Counted from the stretch's first letter, positions 1 through 6,064 are shown. The stretch is DNA of 9,873 bases from Nitrososphaerales archaeon TH5893 (GCA_014523685.1 JAATVT010000217.1:1-9873), one strand, 5' to 3'. The notes: generated by a model from the sequence alone, not told the origin. Program-made: numbers and translations.

Positions 1-434
1 ATGAATTCTCTGAATGCAGGATCAAACCATTTCTCAGGCTGAATGCTGTCTTTCCAATAATCACTTATTGCACCTTGGGCAAAAGCAGCCTTCATCCATT
101 GCAACCAGCCTTCCCATTCATTGTCGTTAAGCACATTACGCTGGCGCATATGAAAAGCATGAGCACACATGTACAAAACATAATACGCAAATACAAGTTC
201 TGGGGACTGGTTAGACTGATTCTTGTTTAACATCTTGACTAGCTCGGGTTTTTGTACCATCATTTCACCCGCCGCATGCATCTTTTCGTCTAGGTCATTA
301 AGAACTTTCGTTTCTATATCTACTGATAGTGCCTGCATTTGTTTCCTAGAGTAGTACAAAACCACAAACACTGCTGCAATTATCCCAATTGCCTCTGCCA
401 TTCCGAAATATTCAGCGATACCAACTTCAACCAT
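1..434 (-). CDS. Membrane-anchored protein of unknown function, C-terminus cut by window edge
   Basis: Reading the minus strand from the ATG at 434 gives 144 codons with no stop before the window edge, so the C-terminus is missing. Residues about 12-28 (AIGIIAAVFVVLYYSR) form one N-terminal membrane helix, followed by a polar, probably helical, soluble part rich in Met, Gln and Glu, then a Trp/His-rich stretch (YYVLYMCAHAFHMRQR, WEGWLQWMKAAF). The layout suggests a single-pass protein with a cytoplasmic helical domain. I cannot assign a named family. The start is supported by a TATA-like GTTATAAC on the minus strand at 458-465, centred about 27 bases upstream, which fits a leaderless transcript. 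It is divergent from the DJ-1/PfpI gene. Confidence 0.75.
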   Translation of the reverse strand, partial: MVEVGIAEYFGMAEAIGIIAAVFVVLYYSRKQMQALSVDIETKVLNDLDEKMHAAGEMMVQKPELVKMLNKNQSNQSPELVFAYYVLYMCAHAFHMRQRNVLNDNEWEGWLQWMKAAFAQGAISDYWKDSIQPEKWFDPAFREF

Positions 435-457
435 AATTTACAAATGGGAAGTAAAGT

Positions 458-465
458 GTTATAAC
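458..465 (-). promoter_or_regulatory. TATA box of the membrane-anchored protein gene
   Basis: GTTATAAC on the minus strand is centred about 27 bases before the ATG at 434. This is the spacing expected for an archaeal TATA box driving a leaderless transcript. Confidence 0.45.
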
Positions 466-556
466 TACTTCTCTGAGAAAACCAGTGAAAATATTGACAG
501 TGGGGATAGTGTGAGGCTAGGCGCCAGTTATAATAGCTGTAATCCTTCTCGCAGCC

Positions 557-564
557 TTAATAAG
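557..564 (+). promoter_or_regulatory. TATA box of the DJ-1/PfpI gene
   Basis: CTTAATAA is centred about 26 bases before the ATG at 587, fitting a leaderless start. A second TATA-like GTTATAAT at 527-534 would instead give a leader of about 30 bases. Confidence 0.4.
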
Positions 565-586
565 TTAGCACCTTCTATGAACGAAA

Positions 587-1306
587 ATGGAGGGTAGGAA
601 AAGGAGAATATTAATGGTTGTGTCAAACCCCGCAGTCTCCAATACTACAGGCTGGCCGGTAGGCTTTTGGGCAGCTGAGTTGATACATGCATACAAATTA
701 TTTACAGAAAATGGATATAATGTTACTATTGCAAGCCCCAAAGGAGGAAGAGTAGAAATTGACGCATTAAGCGATCCACGGGACCCAAGTGGGTACTCGA
801 AAGATGATACAATTAGTCTAGGTTACCTTAATGATAAGAAATTTACGAGTCTTCTTGATAATACCGCTAGAGTAAACGATTTATCATCAAATGATTTTGA
901 TGCCATTGTAGTTGTTGGAGGTCAAGGTCCAATGTTTACGTTTAAGGAGGAAACTGGCCTTCAAAATACTTTCTTGGAATTCTATAATAAGGGAAAGGTT
1001 TCAGCAGCATTATGCCATGGAACATCCTTGCTTCTCTATCTAAAAGATAAGGATGGAAAACCTCTAATAAAAGGCAAGAAAATAACAGGTTTCACAGATG
1101 AAGAGGAGGACTTTGCTGACAAAACCGTTGGCAAGAAAGTGATGCCATTTCGAATCGAAGATGAAGCTAAAAAACTCGGCGCAGAATTCCAAAAGGCAGC
1201 TTCATTTGAACCATTTGCAATAAAAGATGGTAATCTTATAACTGGCCAGCAGCAACATTCTGGAGCCGAGGTCGCTAAATTTGTTATTGATTCTCTTGGT
1301 GAATGA
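587..1306 (+). CDS. DJ-1/PfpI family protein (class I glutamine amidotransferase-like, Hsp31 type)
   Basis: This 239-residue protein belongs to the DJ-1/PfpI superfamily, whose Hsp31-like members act as glyoxalase III, deglycase or holdase enzymes on methylglyoxal and damaged proteins. The nucleophile elbow is AALCHGT with Cys143 and His144. The family acid is probably Glu31 in GFWAAELIHAY, a signature of the Hsp31-like subgroup, and SPKGG (50-54) and VVVGGQGPMF (108-117) are also typical. The C-terminal NLITGQQQHSG replaces the common NLITGQNP-type segment. There is no signal peptide, so it is cytosolic. The ATG at 577 runs into a stop after six codons, so 587 is the start. It probably shares a transcript with the ABM protein that follows. 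The family is clear; the exact substrate is not. Confidence 0.92.
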   Translation: MEGRKRRILMVVSNPAVSNTTGWPVGFWAAELIHAYKLFTENGYNVTIASPKGGRVEIDALSDPRDPSGYSKDDTISLGYLNDKKFTSLLDNTARVNDLSSNDFDAIVVVGGQGPMFTFKEETGLQNTFLEFYNKGKVSAALCHGTSLLLYLKDKDGKPLIKGKKITGFTDEEEDFADKTVGKKVMPFRIEDEAKKLGAEFQKAASFEPFAIKDGNLITGQQQHSGAEVAKFVIDSLGE

Positions 1307-1334
1307 ATCCCTTTAAAAATTGTAAGTGTCCTTA

Positions 1335-1907
1335 ATGAACAACCTCAATGAAACTGTCACCGTGGTTGTTACTCGCAAAGTTAAACGGGGTCGTGAGTCG
1401 CAATATGAAGATTGGCTTAGGAGGCTTCTGAACGAATCCAAGTCTATGAAAGGATATATCGGTGCAACGATCCAGAAGCCGTCGCCTGGGTCGACGGAAT
1501 ACACAAGTATTTTTAGATTTGACACTGTCGATAATTTGCGTAAATTTGAAGAATCAGAATTGCGTTCCAAGTACCTGCGCGAAGTGGTAGATTATGTTGA
1601 AGCAGATGCTGTTTGGAAAAAATATACTGGCCTAGAATTTTGGTTCTCGCCGCCAAAGGGTGCAATAATTCCGCAGCCATCTCGTTTTAGGATGGCACTT
1701 TTGATGATAGCTGTAGTATTTGGACTTGTGGTCTCAATTGGCCAAATTGTCAATATAGTTGCAGGGGAAGTTCCGTTCTACATCAGGTTATTTGTGACAA
1801 TTTCCATAGAGATTTTCTTGATGACTTATGTTCTAATGCCTCGCATTACCAAGCTGTTATCGAAATGGATCTATCCATCTTCAAAAACTGTGGTAGCAGC
1901 AAATTAG
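1335..1907 (+). CDS. ABM-domain protein with two C-terminal membrane helices
   Basis: An N-terminal ferredoxin-like antibiotic biosynthesis monooxygenase (ABM) domain covers roughly residues 6-105 (TVVVTRKVKRGRE, GYIGATIQKP, EYTSIFRFDTVDNLRKF, FWFSPP). Two membrane helices follow at about 120-142 and 147-168. This ABM-plus-two-helix layout is known in uncharacterised bacterial and archaeal proteins; ABM domains oxidise quinone-like or aromatic substrates or degrade haem without a bound cofactor. I chose ATG 1335; a GTG at 1326 would add three residues (MSL). A weak TATA-like CTTTAAAAAT at 1311-1320 could give it its own leaderless transcript, but the gap of 28 bases after the DJ-1/PfpI stop also fits co-transcription. 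The pairing suggests detoxification of reactive carbonyls or quinones, which is inference. Confidence 0.85.
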   Translation: MNNLNETVTVVVTRKVKRGRESQYEDWLRRLLNESKSMKGYIGATIQKPSPGSTEYTSIFRFDTVDNLRKFEESELRSKYLREVVDYVEADAVWKKYTGLEFWFSPPKGAIIPQPSRFRMALLMIAVVFGLVVSIGQIVNIVAGEVPFYIRLFVTISIEIFLMTYVLMPRITKLLSKWIYPSSKTVVAAN

Positions 1908-1918
1908 CCATGTTTTTG

Positions 1919-1924
1919 TTATAT
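1919..1924 (+). promoter_or_regulatory. TATA box of the possible small gene at 1948
   Basis: TTATAT within TGTTATATTG is centred about 26 bases before ATG 1948, the spacing seen at the other genes here. Confidence 0.3.
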
Positions 1925-1947
1925 TGTTATCATAGGGTGAAAAATTA

Positions 1948-2070
1948 ATGCTAATCACCAGTACCGGCAGTGGTACCGCCAAGACAATGGCCTCAATCAC
2001 CCTCGACCTCAAGGACACCTACTGTCATTTCACTATAGTGTGTGGAGTGGATATTGATATTAATTGGTAG
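1948..2070 (+). CDS. Possible 40-aa small protein, unrecognised
   Basis: ATG to TAG encodes 40 residues beginning MLITSTGSGTAKTMASITLD and ending in a VCGVDIDINW tail. Three things favour a real gene. A TATA-like element lies 26 bases upstream. GGGTGA at 1935-1940 resembles the archaeal Shine-Dalgarno sequence with seven bases to the ATG. The first 27 codons mostly end in C (ATC, ACC, GGC, GCC, CTC, GAC), unlike the AT-rich surroundings. The composition falls back to AT-rich after about base 2030, so this could also be the 5' end of a longer, perhaps foreign, gene that has lost the rest. No family recognised and no membrane helix seen. Confidence 0.35.
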   Translation: MLITSTGSGTAKTMASITLDLKDTYCHFTIVCGVDIDINW

Positions 2071-2104
2071 CATCTTTAATATTTTGACTGAAGCATAATC
2101 TAGG

Positions 2105-2112
2105 AATATATA
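2105..2112 (+). promoter_or_regulatory. TATA box of the DNA glycosylase gene
   Basis: AATATATA is centred about 25 bases before the TTG at 2133 and therefore supports that leaderless start. Confidence 0.5.
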
Positions 2113-2132
2113 CCATTTCTCATCTTTGAATA

Positions 2133-2753
2133 TTGTATTTGAATACAGATTATGCAAAATATCTCTCTAGGTCTGATCAACATCTTGCTAAGATTATTAA
2201 AAATGTTGGAAGTTATTCTATAAAGAAACGGAGTGATTCTTATTTATCATTAATAGAAGCAATAATTTATCAGCAGCTTTCTGGAAAGGCTGCAAGTACC
2301 ATCCATAGTAGATTCTTGAAGTATTTTGATGGTTATATTCCAGAACCGTACCAAATCCTCTCAAGCTCTGAGGTTGAACTCAGAGCTAAGGTTGGTCTAT
2401 CAAGAATGAAAGTAGCTTACCTAAAAGATCTGGCAGCCCATATTGCAGATGGTAGGCTGAACTTGAACAATCTACCAGCAATGACAGATGAGGATGTTAT
2501 AACCCAACTAACAAAAGTTAAGGGAATAGGTAGATGGACTGCAGAAATGTTTTTGATATTCTGTCTTGGTAGAGAGGATGTCTTACCGGTCACCGATTTA
2601 GGATTGAGAAATGCAATGAAAAGAACGTACTTGCTTGATGAACTTCCCAAGCCTGATAAAATGATAGAGATAGCCAGCACATGGAGACCTTACAGAAGTA
2701 TCGCTACTTGGTATATGTGGAAATCATTATCTAATTTTAATGCTATCGGATGA
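2133..2753 (+). CDS. DNA-3-methyladenine glycosylase, AlkA/HhH-GPD type
   Basis: A 206-residue base-excision-repair glycosylase of the HhH-GPD superfamily, which removes alkylated purines and leaves an abasic site. The helix-hairpin-helix is KVKGIGRWTAEMF (about 128-140). The catalytic aspartate is most likely Asp155 in LPVTDLGL, corresponding to AlkA Asp238. IIYQQLSGKAAST (44-56) and the terminal TWRPYRSIATWYMW (183-196) are also family signatures. It lacks the extra N-terminal domain of E. coli AlkA, as in short archaeal and Bacillus forms. An in-frame TGA at 2127 excludes an upstream start, and the first in-frame ATG (residue 92) is inside the domain, so the gene must start with TTG (2133, or 2139). 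The TATA box 25 bases upstream favours 2133. Confidence 0.92.
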   Translation: MYLNTDYAKYLSRSDQHLAKIIKNVGSYSIKKRSDSYLSLIEAIIYQQLSGKAASTIHSRFLKYFDGYIPEPYQILSSSEVELRAKVGLSRMKVAYLKDLAAHIADGRLNLNNLPAMTDEDVITQLTKVKGIGRWTAEMFLIFCLGREDVLPVTDLGLRNAMKRTYLLDELPKPDKMIEIASTWRPYRSIATWYMWKSLSNFNAIG

Positions 2754-2764
2754 CTTCGATTGCA

Positions 2765-2786
2765 CAGCCGCACGAAGCTGCTTTTT
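2765..2786 (+). terminator. Weak hairpin plus T-run after the glycosylase gene
   Basis: CAGC (2765-2768) can pair with GCTG (2777-2780), followed by CTTTTT. The stem is only 4 bp, but archaeal termination depends mainly on the T-run. Confidence 0.25.
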
Positions 2787-2829
2787 CTGCCCACCAGTTC
2801 TCTTAGGTCCCGGCGAATTATCAACTTTA

Positions 2830-3972
2830 TTAATAATTCAGATGTTCCTTTAAGAAATCGCTGGTCTTAGTTATAGCTATGTTAGATTCAGTAGTATTGT
2901 GAAAGAAGGTTTGAAACACATGTGGCATGCCTTCATATATGTCTAACTTGACTGGAATTCCGGCTTGATCCAATGCTTGATACAAACGAACAAAATCACT
3001 AAGGAGCATTTCTTTGGTACCCCCTTGAATTAAGGTGGGTGGAAACCCGTTACTGAAATTACCATACGCCGGAGAAACATACGGATTCTTCTGATCAGAT
3101 GGATTAGCATATGCACCAGCCATTTTATTTGCCATATCGTTTGTTAAAAATGGATCAGCATCTCGCAGTGTAAAGAAGGTATCACCTATTCCTGTTTGAT
3201 CTGTCCAAGGTGACCATAGTACCAACGCAGCAGGCATACCTAACCCTTCATCCCGCATTTTAAGTACTGAACCAGCTACTAAACCACCTCCAGCTGAATC
3301 GCCATACATTGCAATATTGTCAAGAGAATAACCTTGATCTCTTAATGCTCGTATAACCGAAGCCACCTCATCAGTTGTTTGATTCCATTTTGAAAATGGG
3401 GCTAAACTATAGTCTACAGAAATAACTCTAAGTCCAGTAGAATTTGCCACTGTTGCAGCATTTGCTAATGTAGAATTAGCATCTAAAGATACGTATCCTC
3501 CACCATGTAGATATACTAGAACTTTCCCGTTGTCCCTCCAATCTTTTGGTTTGATGTCAAGTACATTTACATCTCCCATTTTGGTGGTTGTGATATTTGG
3601 TTGATAGCGATCCACAATCGGTTGTGACATTTGCATGAACATAGGACTGATTTGTTGGTTTAGTTTTTGCCAACCTTTTAAATCATCTGAGCTTGGCATA
3701 ACAAAGGTAGACCTATCCATTGTTAAATTTTTTAGTATTTCTTGAGTTGCTTTAGATATAGTTGTGGGAATATAGATCTGGAACGCACTATTATTAGTTT
3801 GAATGGTATTTGTTAAATTTTGAGCTTGAGCAAAGTTAGATGATTGCAAAGACACAAAGAAAACGTACGATAAAAGACAAAATGACAAAGTAATAGAAGT
3901 CCATAGTATCGTATTCATAGATGTCCTATCGCAAACAGCATTAAAGGCGTTACTCCCCTTGGGGAGGCTCAT
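2830..3972 (-). CDS. Secreted alpha/beta hydrolase, hormone-sensitive-lipase (HSL) family
   Basis: A 380-residue esterase/lipase of the HSL (bacterial family IV) group, which hydrolyses short acyl esters. The oxyanion-hole motif HGGGY is at 156-160, the nucleophile is Ser226 in GDSAGGG, and the triad is completed by Asp326 (in EMLLSDF) and His351 (in GMPHVF). Residues 19-50 form a signal peptide or anchor (MNTILW, a hydrophobic core, then NFAQA|QN), so it is exported. The mature part carries about nine N-X-S/T sequons, which fits archaeal surface N-glycosylation. Start: ATG 3972 gives the longest form. ATG 3918 (Met19) would begin right at the signal peptide and better fits the TATA-like GGTATAAAT that overlaps the 3972 ATG, so the first 18 residues may not be translated. 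Divergent from the oxidoreductase at 4014. Confidence 0.9.
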   Translation of the reverse strand: MSLPKGSNAFNAVCDRTSMNTILWTSITLSFCLLSYVFFVSLQSSNFAQAQNLTNTIQTNNSAFQIYIPTTISKATQEILKNLTMDRSTFVMPSSDDLKGWQKLNQQISPMFMQMSQPIVDRYQPNITTTKMGDVNVLDIKPKDWRDNGKVLVYLHGGGYVSLDANSTLANAATVANSTGLRVISVDYSLAPFSKWNQTTDEVASVIRALRDQGYSLDNIAMYGDSAGGGLVAGSVLKMRDEGLGMPAALVLWSPWTDQTGIGDTFFTLRDADPFLTNDMANKMAGAYANPSDQKNPYVSPAYGNFSNGFPPTLIQGGTKEMLLSDFVRLYQALDQAGIPVKLDIYEGMPHVFQTFFHNTTESNIAITKTSDFLKEHLNY

Positions 3973-3994
3973 TTATACCAAATATCAACTATAC
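3972..3994. promoter_or_regulatory. Divergent TATA-like elements between hydrolase and PPOX genes
   Basis: The 41-base gap holds TTTATACC (3972-3979) and ACTATAC (3988-3994), each readable as a TATA element in both directions. It must contain at least one promoter for each gene; which element serves which is unclear. Confidence 0.35.
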
Positions 3995-4000
3995 AAAAAA

Positions 4001-4010
4001 GGATCTGATC
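4001..4010 (+). promoter_or_regulatory. Shine-Dalgarno-like site of the PPOX/F420-type gene
   Basis: GGATCTGATC matches the archaeal ideal GGAGGTGATC at 8 of 10 positions and ends three bases before ATG 4014. Such a site is rare in this mostly leaderless window. Confidence 0.35.
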
Positions 4011-4013
4011 GTT

Positions 4014-4430
4014 ATGATTTTGATTGATACAGTACGACAAGCATTGATTGCGGGCCATCTCGCCCATCTTGTCACACTGAACAATGATGGCAGTCCACAG
4101 GTCTCTATCGTCTGGGTTGGTCTTGATGGCGATGAAATTGTCTGTGGTCACCTGACCACACATCCCTACCAAAAATTGAAGAATGTTCAGCGCGATGCCC
4201 GGGTTGCACTCTCAATGGTGACGGGCGGGAAAACTGATGGACTAGATAATTATCTTGTGATTAATGGTCGTGCCAGAATTACCGAGGGTGGTGCCCCCGA
4301 ATTGGTGAACCAACTGGCCCAGATCTATATCGCCCCAGGCACAACGTTTGCTCCTGATGGAGCGCCACAGGGATATATTACCCGCATTACTGCTGAAAGT
4401 ATTCATGGCATTGGACCATGGAGTCAGTGA
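4014..4430 (+). CDS. PPOX-class, probably F420-dependent oxidoreductase (split-barrel FMN-binding fold)
   Basis: A 138-residue split beta-barrel protein of the pyridoxamine-phosphate-oxidase-like class that includes F420H2-dependent reductases. Matching segments are the N-terminal helix and first strand (HLAHLVTLNNDGSPQVSIVW, 15-34), HPYQKLKNVQRDARVALS (50-67), YLVINGRARITEGGAPEL (80-97) and the GYITRITAE/GPW end (120-136). The KLKNV..D.RVALS segment lines the cofactor site in this family. Base composition and codon use are visibly richer in G and C than in the neighbours, and the sequence resembles actinobacterial and Ktedonobacter-type proteins, which suggests transfer from bacteria. Nitrososphaeria make F420, so the cofactor would be available. 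Cytosolic; substrate unknown. Confidence 0.88.
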   Translation: MILIDTVRQALIAGHLAHLVTLNNDGSPQVSIVWVGLDGDEIVCGHLTTHPYQKLKNVQRDARVALSMVTGGKTDGLDNYLVINGRARITEGGAPELVNQLAQIYIAPGTTFAPDGAPQGYITRITAESIHGIGPWSQ

Positions 4431-4487
4431 TAAAGACGATGGCAAATGCGGGTTGAGGGGTGCGCACATCAATACAGAAAGCTATTT

Positions 4488-4856
4488 CTATTTTTCACCT
4501 TTGAAACCGCTAACGTCTAATATTACCAATGGTTCATTTCCGACAACCCATGAATTATGTCCAGGTGGAACGTATGCAACATCACCGCTTCCAAACTCCT
4601 CTTCGGTACCATCATCCAGTGCTACTTTTAATCTTCCAGAAATAACATAATGGGTATGAGGTAGCTGGCAACTATCTGTTTTTGCAATTGGTTTTATAGA
4701 TTTTTCCCAGCTCCAACCTGGTTCAAAATATCCTCTACCAATGGTTGTGTCTCCAACTTTTGCGATATCAACCCTACCATTTTCAAATGTCACTATTTCA
4801 TCTGGTGAAGAGTTTAGACTCTTTCTCTGCATTTCTTTCAAGACTGATTTACTCAT
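4488..4856 (-). CDS. Small cupin-domain protein, HxlR-module regulated
   Basis: A 122-residue single-domain cupin. Motif 1 is CQLPHTHYVISGRLKV (63-78), with metal-ligand candidates His67 and His69. Motif 2 is GDVAYVPPGHNSW (91-103), with His100. The GWSWEKSIKPIAKTDSC lead-in is typical of a group of small uncharacterised cupins annotated only as cupin-domain proteins. Likely a cytosolic metal-binding enzyme or small-molecule sensor; activity unknown. The ATG at 4856 lies exactly 16 bases after the centre of a TATACTTAGTATA palindrome and 29 bases after a TATA-like AATTTATG, so the gene is probably leaderless and repressible. It converges with the PPOX/F420-type gene and is the only intact minus-strand target of the island. 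Confidence 0.9.
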   Translation of the reverse strand: MSKSVLKEMQRKSLNSSPDEIVTFENGRVDIAKVGDTTIGRGYFEPGWSWEKSIKPIAKTDSCQLPHTHYVISGRLKVALDDGTEEEFGSGDVAYVPPGHNSWVVGNEPLVILDVSGFKGEK

Positions 4857-4912
4857 AGGTATCAGTATACTTAGTATAGTACATAAATTAGTAAGGGATC
4901 AAAAGTATATTA
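4857..4912 (-). promoter_or_regulatory. HxlR-island promoter-operator module, copy A (drives cupin)
   Basis: This 56-bp module reads on the minus strand: an upstream AT-rich edge, TTGATCCCTTACTAATTTAT (TATA region), then an operator and the cupin start. The operator is a perfect 13-bp palindrome TATACTNAGTATA at 4866-4878, centre 4872, 16 bases from the ATG. By hand count it matches copy B at 44 of 56 positions without gaps, including that identical 20-base block. The operator lies between TATA box and start, where a bound dimer would block RNA polymerase. Confidence 0.75.
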
Positions 4913-5028
4913 GGAGATCTTTTCAGCTACGCCATATAACATAGATTATGTTTTCCATTTTCATTACCCTTAGTTCCTGTTGCACCAGTCAGGAGGACAT
5001 ATAGGAGGACTTTTTTTGTATAACCCTT
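4913..5028 (-). pseudogene. NmrA-like NAD(P)-binding protein, N-terminal stub
   Basis: On the minus strand the frame from 5028 reads KGYTKKVLLYVLLTGATGTKG and ends at a TAG near 4926. VLLTGATGTKG is the glycine-rich first strand and loop (TGATG) of NmrA/atypical-SDR NAD(P)-binding proteins; the family then continues for some 200 residues that are absent. A 12-bp tandem duplication (4991-5010) has doubled VLL into VLLYVLL. The codon at the start position set by module D, 16 bases after its operator centre, is AAG and is in frame, so the start codon appears mutated. The stub is squeezed between module D and module A. The match rests on about 11 residues plus context, so moderate confidence. Confidence 0.5.
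4991..5014. repeat. 12-bp tandem duplication (AGGAGGACATAT)
   Basis: AGGAGGAC at 4991-4998 recurs at 5003-5010 with period 12, joined by ATAT. It falls in the NmrA-like stub and keeps its frame. Confidence 0.7.
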
Positions 5029-5084
5029 GGGTATAAATATACTAAATATAGTTTATAAGTTTGTAAGAGAATAAAAATATAGTT
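5029..5084 (-). promoter_or_regulatory. HxlR-island promoter-operator module, copy D (divergent with hxlR-type gene)
   Basis: Read on the minus strand, this 56-bp segment matches copy B at 41 of 56 positions without gaps. Its operator (5038-5050, centre 5044) fits the palindrome at 12 of 13 positions. A symmetric TTTATAA at 5052-5058 sits at TATA distance both from the minus-strand start position (5028) and from the plus-strand TTG of the HxlR gene (5083), so one box may serve both directions. The outer edge of the module overlaps that TTG. This arrangement allows autoregulation. Confidence 0.65.
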
Positions 5085-5547
5085 GAGACAATCCATCACG
5101 AGTTTAAAAGAAGAAAAAACAAATAAGGAACAAGACGGCATTTGGCCTCAAGTCAAATTTGTTCAATGTCCAATTAGGACTAGCTTGGGCGTACTTGGTA
5201 AGAAATGGACGATGCTAATTCTTAGAGATATAGGTTTCCTCAAGATTGTGCGCTTTAATAGAATCTTGGACTCTATTCCTGGTCTTACGCCAAGGGTTTT
5301 ATCAATGCGTCTAAGAGAGCTAGAGGACGAAGGATACATCGAATGTGTTGGAGGCAAAAGGGAGCCATTAATAGTGGTGTGGAGGCTTACTGAAAAAGGT
5401 AGAGATACATTGCCTATCCTTATTCACATCACGGCCTTTGGTTCCAAATGGCATGCTGACGTCGTCTTCGAAGACAAGAAACCTAGGTCGTTAAATGAGA
5501 TTTTTCCCCAGCCAGAGGTAAGTAGAATAATGATGGGTATCAGATGA
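5083..5547 (+). CDS. HxlR/DUF24-family winged-helix transcriptional regulator
   Basis: A 154-residue HxlR-family regulator; such dimers bind inverted repeats and sense electrophiles, quinones, disulfide stress or formaldehyde. The family signature CPIRTSLGVLGKKWTMLILRDI is at 29-50, with conserved Cys29, the redox-sensing cysteine position in YodB- and HypR-type members. The recognition-helix region is FNRILDSIPGLTPRVLSMRLREL (58-80), followed by the wing EDEGYIECV...VVWRLTEKGRDTLPIL. An in-frame TAG at 5080 and no ATG before Met43 force the TTG start at 5083. The TATA box at 5052-5058 is about 28 bases upstream, so it is leaderless. It stands in the centre of four operator modules and probably represses them and itself. 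Cys29 is also kept in the broken paralogue at 6184-6314. Confidence 0.93.
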   Translation: MRQSITSLKEEKTNKEQDGIWPQVKFVQCPIRTSLGVLGKKWTMLILRDIGFLKIVRFNRILDSIPGLTPRVLSMRLRELEDEGYIECVGGKREPLIVVWRLTEKGRDTLPILIHITAFGSKWHADVVFEDKKPRSLNEIFPQPEVSRIMMGIR

Positions 5548-5813
5548 GAAATCTACATATTGTCATTTAAGTATGCAAAGTCTTATTCTAGACACTAGCC
5601 CCGAATAAATTCTTCAATTTATTAGGTAATAAGATATGGCCTAAAGATTCATAAGCTTTAGCAATTCTTATCCCGTCAACTAAACTTATGTCAAGGAATT
5701 TTTACTGAAGTTTTAGTAAAGCGATATGAAGCTGGTTTCTTGGGTGTGGATTTGAAGTAGTATCAAGTAGCACACAGCAAACAAGGATTTGAAGGTAGAC
5801 CCGGTACGAAGCT
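5548..5813. other. Gene-poor stretch, perhaps eroded
   Basis: No recognisable gene. Two short open stretches exist. On the plus strand, about 5660-5757 reads LCQGIFTEVLVKRYEAGFLG before a stop and reopens behind it. On the minus strand, a frame ending at TAG 5588-5590 reads IRIAKAYESLGHILLPNKLK. The second has good codon structure and could be the tail of a lost minus-strand gene, but I recognise no family. The stretch ends at module C. Confidence 0.3.
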
Positions 5814-5869
5814 AACTATACATATGATCCCTTTTGTGTTTATATAATATACTAAGTATACTAGTACCT
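5814..5869 (+). promoter_or_regulatory. HxlR-island promoter-operator module, copy C (drives SDR pseudogene)
   Basis: 56 bp on the plus strand that match copy A at 43 of 56 positions without gaps. It contains AACTATAC, TGATCCCTT, a good TATA box TTTATATA (5839-5846) and a perfect TATACTNAGTATA palindrome at 5848-5860. The palindrome centre, 5854, is 16 bases before the GTG at 5870. Confidence 0.75.
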
Positions 5870-6064
5870 GTGAAGATATCAAATTTGAAGGATATGGAGG
5901 TGACTGCCGAAAATCTGTCAGATGAACAGATTCATGGAAACAAATTACTACATGATAAGATAGCTGTTATCTTTGGTGCAGGGTAGCAATTGGAAGTGAT
6001 GTTACTCGCGAATTCGATTAGCAGCATAGCTGTTAAAGTGCTTGCAAAACTTTTTGGAGAGTAG
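5870..6064 (+). pseudogene. Short-chain dehydrogenase/reductase (SDR), broken N-terminal fragment
   Basis: Starting at GTG 5870, exactly 16 bases after the module C operator, the frame encodes 38 residues ending LLHDKIAVIFGAG and then TAG (5984-5986). KIAVIFGAG is the first strand and the start of the GxxxGxG NAD(P) loop of SDR enzymes. If one base is restored after the GAG, the reading continues AIGSDVTREFD, which completes the loop and the next helix, before a further stop. The rest of the roughly 250-residue enzyme is not recognisable. This is a frameshifted, truncated SDR whose promoter is still well conserved, pointing to recent loss. Active SDRs reduce or oxidise carbonyl/alcohol groups. 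Confidence 0.7.

Noticed and set aside
1313..1570. 85-codon minus-strand frame
   Set aside because: It lies antisense within the ABM-domain gene, has no family likeness and no promoter.
2417..2680. 87-codon minus-strand frame
   Set aside because: Antisense shadow of the DNA glycosylase, whose motifs are clear.
2760..2829. Lys/Arg-rich minus-strand reading (SPGPKRTGGQKKQLRAA)
   Set aside because: No usable start codon and it runs into the end of the glycosylase gene; the same bases fit a weak terminator.
4741..4944. Plus-strand frame sharing ILSIV-KLVRDQ with the minus-strand frame at 6320-6676
   Set aside because: The shared peptide is not a protein family; it is the translation of the conserved promoter module, which is reported instead.
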